From the NCBI RefSeq assembly GCF_030866825.1, contig NZ_CP133020.1, positions 3,286,001-3,350,000 of the forward strand: a stretch of DNA of 64,000 bases, in the 5' to 3' direction. Positions 35,972 through 43,129 of this stretch are shown piece after piece. Origin of the DNA: Rathayibacter sp. SW19. GTDB taxonomy: Bacteria > Actinomycetota > Actinomycetes > Actinomycetales > Microbacteriaceae. Under the pieces are notes generated by a model. The model was not told where the DNA came from. It saw nothing but the letters and a program-made list of their open reading frames with translations, and did not search any database. Position numbers and translations under genes: made by a program. Position 1 is the first letter of the stretch; each line of letters opens with the position of its first letter.

Positions 35972-36310
35972 CTAGTAGCTCGTGCCTGGCGGCAGGTTGG
36001 GTACGGCTTCCGAGATCGACACGTGGACGTCACCGTCGATGATCGTAACCGTGTGCGCACGCACGGGCCTCTTGGCGGGCGGAGCGTCGACTGCTCCGGT
36101 TCTCAGATCGAACCTCGAAGCGTGCAACGGACACTCCACGCTGCCGTCTTCGACCCAGCCGTCGGCCAGCGACGCGTTCTGATGAGTACACGTGTCGTCG
36201 AGGGCGAAGAACTCGTCCTCCTCAGTGTGGAAGATTGCGATCGGCGGAGTGACCGCATCGACCCTCATCGCCTCGCCGAGGGGAATGTCTTCGAGAGCGC
36301 AGATCCTCAT
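35972..36310 (-). CDS. Rieske-type ferredoxin
   Basis: A 112-residue Rieske [2Fe-2S] ferredoxin. Cluster ligands are in DDTCTHQNASLADG and ECPLHASRFDLRTG, spaced as in biphenyl-dioxygenase-type ferredoxins. It should carry electrons from the neighbouring reductase to the oxygenase. It is first in the ferredoxin-reductase-oxygenase unit, with a GAAGGAG ribosome site 4 nt before its ATG. The AT-rich leader upstream (36340-36385) contains ATGTTGCATA and ATGTTGTACA repeats that may bind a regulator. Confidence 0.9.
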   Translation of the reverse strand: MRICALEDIPLGEAMRVDAVTPPIAIFHTEEDEFFALDDTCTHQNASLADGWVEDGSVECPLHASRFDLRTGAVDAPPAKRPVRAHTVTIIDGDVHVSISEAVPNLPPGTSY

Positions 36311-36430
36311 CGAACTCCTTCGTTCGCATCACACACAGTTCGCACCATGTACAACATGACTCAATATATGCAACATCATGTTCCTCATCGCGCTCGGCTG
36401 TCAAGCGAAACGATCAAGTCCGTGCGCGGG

Positions 36431-36757
36431 TTAGCGCGCTCCGCCGAGTTCCAGCAGGGCGACCCCGCCAAGAACGAGTGCAATTCCCGCCAGTTGTGCA
36501 AGCGTCATCGCTTCGTGGAAAACCAGCCAGCTGATGATCGCGACCATCACGACACCGACTCCGGCCCAGATCGCGTATGCAATTCCAAGGGGGATGCCGT
36601 GCGCCAACGAAGCGGACAAACTCGCGAAAGCGCCTATGTAGCCGACCACCACGACGAGATATGCCCACCATCGAAAGCCTTCGCCAGAGGTGAGTTTGAG
36701 GAAGGTCGTCGCAATGACCTCGGCGGCGATCGCAATGCCGAGAAAGAGATAGCCCAT
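36431..36757 (-). CDS. SMR family multidrug/quaternary ammonium exporter (EmrE/Sug type)
   Basis: A 108-residue small multidrug resistance protein with four membrane helices. The essential membrane glutamate is Glu13 in AIAAEVIATTFLK, and the signature AYAIWAGVGVVMVAIISWLVFHE follows in helix 3-4. SMR dimers exchange protons for cationic amphiphiles or quaternary ammonium compounds. Its location beside the betaine oxygenase operon suggests it may export choline-like or betaine-like amines, but a general drug exporter is equally possible. No guanidine riboswitch is seen in its leader. Confidence 0.85.
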   Translation of the reverse strand: MGYLFLGIAIAAEVIATTFLKLTSGEGFRWWAYLVVVVGYIGAFASLSASLAHGIPLGIAYAIWAGVGVVMVAIISWLVFHEAMTLAQLAGIALVLGGVALLELGGAR

Positions 36758-36943
36758 GTGCGCCCGTCTTCGGCCGCAGCGAGTGGCACGAATGTGATGT
36801 GTGTCCGGTCCAATCTAGCGCCGAGCGCCGCCGGGCCGCTCGTGCGGGCTCCGCGCCTCAAAACAGGCATCCTGACGCGTTCGCACGGGACCAGCCGATT
36901 TCGGCCTGCTGTGACGCCAACCTCCTGTTTTCCGGCGGCGGCG

Positions 36944-37997
36944 CTACTGGTATGTCTCAGTTTGGTTGATGGTTTGGAGGGTGATGCGTCTGCGGGCGAG
37001 CTTCTCTAGGATGCTCTTGGCGCTCGCGGTCCAGACGAGCGCTTTGGGCTTCCCGTTGTGGGCGGCCATATAGTCCTCGATCGCGTCGATCAGGGAGGGT
37101 GCCGAACGGAACTCCGCCACGTCTTAACGCTTTGTCTGTTAGTTCGCGGAACCAGCGCTCAACGAGGTTCAACCAAGGCGATGATGTCCGCGTCAAATGC
37201 AGACGAAACCACGGATGTTTGGCCAGCCAAGCCTTCACGTTCGCGTGCTTATGGCTGGCATAGTTTTCCAGGATCAGGTGGATCTCCAACGCTACCGGCA
37301 CGTTCCTCTGGATCGTTGTCAAGAACTTCAAGAACTCAATGTGACGATGCTTGGCCAAGCACGAACCGGTCACACGCTCGGCAGCCACCTCCAACGCCGC
37401 GAATAGAGTGGTCGTGGCATTGCGGTTGTAGTCGTGAGTCATCGTTGCCCCGCGCCCTTTCATCATCGGCAATGACGGGTGGGTGCGATCCAACGCCTGG
37501 ATCGAGCACTTCTCGTCCATGCCCAACATGATCGCCTGCTCCGGCGGATTCAAGTACAGGCCGACGACGTCAATGAGATTCTCCTCGAAGGCCGGATCGT
37601 TGGAGAGCTTGAACGAGTCGACCAGGTGCGGTTCCAATCCGCGCGCCGCCCAAATGCGTTGCACCTGCGCCGGGGACACCCCTGCCCTGACCGCCATCGT
37701 CCGCACCGACCAGCGAGTATGCCCCCGGGCTTGGAGCTCCATGTCAAATCAACGATCTCGTCAATCTTCGACCGCGGAATGACCGGCTGACCGCCCCGCC
37801 CAGTACGCACCCCGCGTGAACTTCGCCAACCCCTCCTGCTCGAACCAGCTACGCCAAGCGAGCACCGTGGCCGGCGCCACCTACACTGTCCGAGCAATCG
37901 TGGAATTGGCAACCCCATCGGCCGCCAACTACAAAACACGCGACCGTTTCGCCTCACGACGCGCCGCCGTCTGCGACTTCGACAACACGACCAGCAT
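36944..37997 (-). pseudogene. IS630 transposase, inactivated
   Basis: The expected start (ATG at 37997, MLVVLSKSQTAARREAKRSRVL) is followed by two in-frame TAG codons at places where a Gln (CAG) would fit. The frame then shifts at FTRG into RTGRGGQPVIPRSKIDEIVDL and back to HTRWSVRTMAVRAGVSPAQVQRIW. Near 37125 a further frameshift separates the catalytic core from a tail readable as APSLIDAIEDYMAAHNGKPK. The core retains MDEKCSIQALD and SSPWLNLVERWF, but the second catalytic Asp is Glu (HLILENYASHK). A 261-residue frame (36957-37742) is the longest open piece. Confidence 0.82.
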
Positions 37998-38093
37998 CGC
38001 ACGCTGACCACCGGACATCACCAAAGCAGGCGCCGGACTCCCCAACCACCAACAATAACAACCAAAACACTAATCATTTCGCAGACATACCAC
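36947..38093 (-). mobile_element. IS630 family insertion sequence, decayed, full-length copy
   Basis: A 1,147-bp element bounded by imperfect inverted repeats: TGGTATGTCT at 36948-36957 and its complement AGACATACCA at 38083-38092. TA dinucleotides lie just outside each end (36945-36946 and 38094-38095), the target duplication of IS630/Tc1-type elements. The transposase inside is inactivated. The right 687 bp are repeated almost exactly at 42443-43129. Confidence 0.85.
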
Positions 38094-38245
38094 TAGTGTT
38101 ATTTTGTTTGGCGAGACCGCAACTGAGTATGCCTTTGAGTCGCCTTGCTGCGGCATGAGCCGAATCGATCGAGCAGCCAGCGCCAGTAGCTGTTGTCAAG
38201 GCATTGCACGACACAGTGGCGGCAAAGCTGGCAGAAACGACCTGA

Positions 38246-38260
38246 CCCGAAAATTTCGGG
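38246..38260 (+). promoter_or_regulatory. Small hairpin next to the ribosome site of the nuclease-STAND gene
   Basis: CCCGAAAATTTCGGG has 7-bp arms around one base. Its 3' arm runs straight into GGGAGAAAAG, the best Shine-Dalgarno for the ATG at 38277. As DNA it could be an operator; as RNA it could hide part of the ribosome site. It is found in the 5' leader of the accessory gene only. Confidence 0.4.
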
Positions 38261-38291
38261 AGAAAAGCTCAACCGCATGGGACGGAGTGCG

Positions 38292-41200
38292 ATGCCGGAG
38301 TATGGCCCGTTCTCAGTTGACCCTGCGAGGATCGGAGCTCTGGGTGGGGCGAACTTCGGTCGAACAATCAATCGTCTTTTGGCCACCGAGGTTGCGGCTC
38401 ATGGAATGGCTGGCGCGGCACTCGAGACAACGTATCTAGAAAATCTAGGTGACGGAGGCGTCGATGCAGGTTTGCACGGCGCACTTGGAACGGAATGGAT
38501 TCCGGCCGGAGAGAGCGCTTGGCAATTCAAGGCTGGAGACCTACCACCAGCGGAATGCAAGACAGAATTGCGTGGGGCGAACCGGGCGAAAGAGATATTG
38601 GCTGCTGGCGGGAGTTACCGCTTGGTTCTGGGCGCCACGCGGACCTCTCAGATGATTGCTAGTCGCAGGGCAGCGCTCGTTGAGGTAGCCCGTGAACTTG
38701 GTGTGGCTGACCCTGAAAGCAAGATCCTGGTCATCGCTGCTGATGCCCTCGCCCGATGGATCGAAACGTACCCGGCCCTTGCCGCCAGCCCGCTGTTTGG
38801 GGGAATTGGCCGCGGGGTCCTAACTTTCGACGAATGGAGCGGGTCACACCCACATAACACGACCTGGACGTCGTCGCCTGGACGTGATGCTGAGATCGAG
38901 GGTCTTCGAAACTCGATTGAGTCCACCGCCTCGTTTGCTTCTCGTATCGAAGGAGTCAGCGGACTCGGCAAGAGCCGCATGGTACTCGAGGCGATGCGAT
39001 CTCAGACGTACGAGGCGCTTGTCGTTTACTCCCCAGCAGCAGATCATTTCCCACTTGACGTGCTTATCCAGCTTAGGTCTCAGGGCCGCGTTGCCGTGGT
39101 CGTCATCGACGAGTGCGACCGCAATGAGCACGAAGTTTTCGCCTCGGCTTTGGCCGCGGTCGATTCACGAATTCACGTTGTGACTATTGGGGAACCGGCC
39201 GCGGGATCAACACGATCGCCGATCTTTGATCTGTCAGACTTCACCGACGAAGCGATGCAGGAAATGCTTCGCGCGAATCGCCCGAGTCTCTCGCCCGAGG
39301 CCGAGCGAGTAGTCGTTCAGATTGCGGCTGGCAACATTGACTACGCACTAAAACTCGCGCAGGTGGCCGTCGACCGCGGTCCGGGCGCTGCAGGCGCGTT
39401 CATTACAGAGGACGACCTTCGTGCGTTCTTTGTCCAGGAGCTTCCTGAAGGCCAACTTTTTTTAGCCAGCTGCGCGCTCGCGCTATTTAGCAGGTTTGGA
39501 GTTGACGGAGACGTCGGGGAAGAACTCGACAAGATCGCAGCCGGGGTTGGCCTTTCGCCAGATGACCTCCGCGGCGCTCTAGTGGAATTGGAGCGACTTG
39601 GGCTCCTGTCGAGGCAAGGCAGATACCGAACCGTGAGTCCGCATCCCGTGGCAATATTCTTGGCTGCCAAAGGATGGCAACAGTTCGGAGAGGTAATCAT
39701 CACCGATTTGCTCCAAACGATCGATGCTGACCTGGCCGAGCGTCTATTTAGGCGCGCCGCCGACATCGGGGAACTCGAGGCTGGTAGCCCAGCTATGGAA
39801 GCAGTCCTTGGTACCGGTGGACCGTTAAACTCACTCTCATCGATGGTCGAGGGAAACAACGCCAGTTTGCTCGTCCACTTCGCGGTGCTCTCGCCGGAAC
39901 TCCTGACCGATCACCTCGCCGAGCTCATAGCTGACGCCTCGGAGGCCGAATTGCAGCGGACTCTGGGCATACGGCGAGACTTGGTTTGGTCGCTGGAGAA
40001 GCTCGCGTGGCACTCCAGCACCTTTTCCACTGCCGCTGATGCACTGCTTAGGCTCGCCATTGCCGAGAACGAGTCGTACAGCAATAATGCCTCAGGCACT
40101 TGGACAGAATTCTTTGGCACCATGCTGCCCGCTACCGCGGCGCCACCAACCCTGCGAATGGGCTACTTGGAAGCGTACGCCGCGTCCAGCGATCCGCGGG
40201 TTCGGCTCTTAGTCGCGCGGGCCGCAGGTGGGGCGCTCGACCCGCACGAGTCCATTATGATCTCGGGCGAAGTTCAGGGTGGCGTCGTGGTCGAACCCCG
40301 AGGTCGTCCAGATAGCTGGCCCGAAGTCTGGGCATATCGAAACTCTGCAATAGACATACTTGCCCATCTCACAGTGGATGTCGATCCAGGCGTCGCCGAA
40401 GAAGCGCAGAAGCGCTTGATCGGATCTATCCACGGGCTTCTCGAATACGACATCAATCGAAGTCACCTCGGTCAGGCCGTTGGGCAACTCTCTCCGGAGG
40501 TCGTCGCCCGTACGCGTATCGAGGTAGATGGGTTGCGCACATTGTTTGCTCGGGCTGACGTCCAAGACGCGCGCCCCAGCGATTTGGCTGAGTTCGAAGC
40601 GTTGTTGCCGGTCGAGACGCCAGGTGAGCGGCTCATCGTTCTTGCAAACACCCGCACCTGGGACCGAGAAGCGGCCGACGTAGTTCCTGAACTGATTGAG
40701 GTAGCACAACAGGTCGATCCACACAATCCGCTGGAAGCGCTTGTTGGACTCCTGGAGTCGTCGCCGGAACTGCCGGCGGCGTTTGCAATCGGTCGTGCCA
40801 TCGGATCCTTGGATATCGACCGGGGTATAAGGCTACGTGCGCTGGGCAAGTTCGCAGGACTGCCAAACGGCGAAGCCTTGATCGCCTACCTGCATTCACT
40901 CGTCGACGCCGGCGACAGCGAAGCCTTTGATCGGTATCTTGATGAAACTAGTCTGCCAGCCTTAGTCATTCTGCAATACTCGGCCCGTGGAGCAAGAACC
41001 CCGGCAGCAATCGCGCGGGTAGAGCGATACATCAATCAAGTCACTGTCGCCGAAGCTGCTCGTCTTCTGTCCTACTGGCTTCACGATGCTGAGCAGGCTG
41101 AGGCTGCTCGGTATCTAAGTCAGTGGAACACGCGTATTCAAAGCCAAACGGACTACAACGCTGCAATCGACTTTGCCGCGATGCAGGTGTTCAGGAAAGA

Positions 41201-41873
41201 GGGTCAACTTCCCGACCTCGACCGTGCTGTTGCAGAGCTTGTTGCGCGGAGGACCGAATTTCCTAACGTCGGGAACGAGAGTTATGACTGGTCGGTTCTG
41301 GTTGCCCGGCAAGTCGAGGCGAACCCCTTGGGAGTAGCACAGCTGATTGCGGACCTAATTGACGTAGGCGCGCTCAGTGCTTTCGCGGGCAGCACCGAAG
41401 TGGGGCTCCTGCAGGATGCAGTGAGGCTGGGAGGGGAGCCGGCCTGGGTAGACCTGATGGATCGGCTCGACAAAGGCCAATGGAGGCTTTCTGTGTCAAT
41501 CGACAATTGGCTGGGAAACGCCTTGAGCGTGGAAATTGCAGAACGGTGGGTAGGGGCAAGCGTCGAACGCGCTCGTGCATTGGCCGGAGTAACAAAGCCC
41601 GGCGGCAGACCGCTCTCCCCCGTCGCCCGCTTCTTGATAGACAAATATGGAAACGATCCACAAGTTGAATCGCGTCTGCGGGGCCAGTTCATCAGCGGAA
41701 TGTGGACCGGAAACATTTCAGATCACCTCGGAAGACAGATCGCCGATGTTCGTAGCTGGCTAAGCGAACCTAAACAGTCCCGGGCAGTCAGATTGTGGGC
41801 TCGAACACTAGTGACAGGTCTCGAGGAGGGCCGCCAGCAAGCACTATTAGAGGAGGAAGAGCAAGGCTTGTAG
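38292..41873 (+). CDS. Mrr/PD-(D/E)XK-like nuclease + STAND NTPase + helical repeats; candidate antiviral protein
   Basis: An 1193-residue protein with no close match recalled. Residues about 20-140 look like an Mrr-type restriction nuclease: ETTYLENLGDGGVDA then WQFK (GDGGVD 53-58, WQFK 77-80) gives the D...QxK pattern. A P-loop GVSGLGKS (221-228) and Walker B VVVIDECD (269-276) mark a STAND/AAA-like NTPase, followed by a winged-helix-like stretch (about 385-455). The rest, some 700 residues, is helical and repeat-like without clear motifs, a plausible sensor. This order matches Avs-type defence proteins. ATG 38277 or TTG 38193 are other starts. The gene is visibly less GC-rich than its neighbours and is flanked by IS630 copies. 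Confidence 0.7.
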   Translation: MPEYGPFSVDPARIGALGGANFGRTINRLLATEVAAHGMAGAALETTYLENLGDGGVDAGLHGALGTEWIPAGESAWQFKAGDLPPAECKTELRGANRAKEILAAGGSYRLVLGATRTSQMIASRRAALVEVARELGVADPESKILVIAADALARWIETYPALAASPLFGGIGRGVLTFDEWSGSHPHNTTWTSSPGRDAEIEGLRNSIESTASFASRIEGVSGLGKSRMVLEAMRSQTYEALVVYSPAADHFPLDVLIQLRSQGRVAVVVIDECDRNEHEVFASALAAVDSRIHVVTIGEPAAGSTRSPIFDLSDFTDEAMQEMLRANRPSLSPEAERVVVQIAAGNIDYALKLAQVAVDRGPGAAGAFITEDDLRAFFVQELPEGQLFLASCALALFSRFGVDGDVGEELDKIAAGVGLSPDDLRGALVELERLGLLSRQGRYRTVSPHPVAIFLAAKGWQQFGEVIITDLLQTIDADLAERLFRRAADIGELEAGSPAMEAVLGTGGPLNSLSSMVEGNNASLLVHFAVLSPELLTDHLAELIADASEAELQRTLGIRRDLVWSLEKLAWHSSTFSTAADALLRLAIAENESYSNNASGTWTEFFGTMLPATAAPPTLRMGYLEAYAASSDPRVRLLVARAAGGALDPHESIMISGEVQGGVVVEPRGRPDSWPEVWAYRNSAIDILAHLTVDVDPGVAEEAQKRLIGSIHGLLEYDINRSHLGQAVGQLSPEVVARTRIEVDGLRTLFARADVQDARPSDLAEFEALLPVETPGERLIVLANTRTWDREAADVVPELIEVAQQVDPHNPLEALVGLLESSPELPAAFAIGRAIGSLDIDRGIRLRALGKFAGLPNGEALIAYLHSLVDAGDSEAFDRYLDETSLPALVILQYSARGARTPAAIARVERYINQVTVAEAARLLSYWLHDAEQAEAARYLSQWNTRIQSQTDYNAAIDFAAMQVFRKEGQLPDLDRAVAELVARRTEFPNVGNESYDWSVLVARQVEANPLGVAQLIADLIDVGALSAFAGSTEVGLLQDAVRLGGEPAWVDLMDRLDKGQWRLSVSIDNWLGNALSVEIAERWVGASVERARALAGVTKPGGRPLSPVARFLIDKYGNDPQVESRLRGQFISGMWTGNISDHLGRQIADVRSWLSEPKQSRAVRLWARTLVTGLEEGRQQALLEEEEQGL

Positions 41874-42442
41874 GGGTCGAAGCATAGGGGCGGCCGCGGC
41901 GAACGACGACCATTCGGACAAATCAAGTCCGCGCCACAAGCTAATAGATCAGCGTATCTACGCGACGGGGTAGCAGAAAGGTCTGTGCCTTTCAGAGTTG
42001 ATGGCATCTACAGTCTCCTGAAGGCACAATGGAACTATGGGCTTTGAGGCGCCACGACCGCTGCTATGCGGTGCGTCCAACGGGCAAGCAATCCGCCCTT
42101 GCTGTGATTCGATGATGTATCTGGGTGCCGTCGATGTCGTAGAAGCTTCGCGCGAGGCTCGGCGACTTGTGACCTACACAGTCGAAAGTATCTAGCATGG
42201 ATCGACAACGGACGTGGGAACCTCAGGTCTGCTTTGGTAGTTCACCCAGCGTCGGTTTCATCAAAAGACGAGCGTCAGGCGTTGGTTTTTTCGGGCAGCA
42301 GCGACCATTGCACCCCGATGATGAGTTGTACCCATTGCACTTCGGCCACAATGGTTCCTCCAATACCTACCACGGACGCCGTTAGAAGCGCACCTGTCCG
42401 TGACGAGATCGAGGCAAAATCGATCTCCGACCACGAGCACAA
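41874..42442. other. Gene-poor stretch between the nuclease-STAND gene and the second IS630 copy
   Basis: About 570 nt with no frame that has family resemblance, a ribosome site and plausible composition. Short frames such as MGFEAPRPLLCGA (near 42037) and a 62-codon frame at 42197 look random. A minus-strand frame reading from the IS fragment into this stretch gives a hydrophobic tail (TASVVGIGGTIVAEVQW) but is a junction artefact. It is probably debris left by deletion of the left part of the second IS copy. Confidence 0.5.
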
Positions 42443-43129
42443 AGTGGTCGTGGCATTGCGGTTGTAGTCGTGAGTCATCGTTGCCCCGCGCCCTTTCATC
42501 ATCGGCAATGACGGGTGGGTGCGATCCAACGCCTGGATCGAGCACTTCTCGTCCATGCCCAACATGATCGCCTGCTCCGGCGGATTCAAGTACAGGCCGA
42601 CGACGTCAATGAGATTCTCCTCGAAGGCCGGATCGTTGGAGAGCTTGAACGAGTCGACCAGGTGCGGTTCCAATCCGCGCACCGCCCAAATGCGTTGCAC
42701 CTGCGCCGGGGACACCCCTGCCCTGACCGCCATCGTCCGCACCGACCACCGAGTATGCCCCCGGGCTTGGAGCTCCATGTCAAATCAACGATCTCGTCAA
42801 TCTTCGACCGCGGAATGACCGGCTGACCGCCCCGCCCAGTACGCACCCCGCGTGAACTTCGCCAACCCCTCCTGCTCGAACCAGCTACGCCAAGCGAGCA
42901 CCGTGGCCGGCGCCACCTACACTGTCCGAGCAATCGTGGAATTGGCAACCCCATCGGCCGCCAACTACAAAACACGCGACCGTTTCGCCTCACGACGCGC
43001 CGCCGTCTGCGACTTCGACAACACGACCAGCATCGCACGCTGACCACCGGACATCACCAAAGCAGGCGCCGGACTCCCCAACCACCAACAATAACAACCA
43101 AAACACTAATCATTTCGCAGACATACCAC
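42443..43129 (-). mobile_element. IS630 element, truncated second copy (right 687 bp)
   Basis: Collinear with 37407-38093 at a constant offset of 5,036 bp. Two base differences were noticed by eye. The right terminal repeat and adjoining TA (43130-43131) are intact, but the left end and the catalytic half of the transposase are missing, with an abrupt junction to unrelated DNA at 42443. The same nonsense codons and frameshift as in the first copy are present, so this copy was not functional when it arose. It ends exactly at the stop codon of the HMGR-mevalonate kinase gene. Confidence 0.85.

Noticed and set aside
36758..36946. Guanidine (ykkC-type) riboswitch before the SMR gene
   Set aside because: The leader lacks the conserved ykkC motifs.
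37550..38011. 153-residue minus-strand frame at the IS630 start
   Set aside because: Only its middle (RTGRGGQPVIPRSKIDEIVDL) is transposase-like; the rest is out of frame, so it is part of the decayed transposase.
42275..42778. 167-residue minus-strand frame combining transposase sequence with a hydrophobic tail
   Set aside because: It crosses the truncation junction of the IS630 copy at 42443; the tail has no homology I recognise, so it is a chimera.
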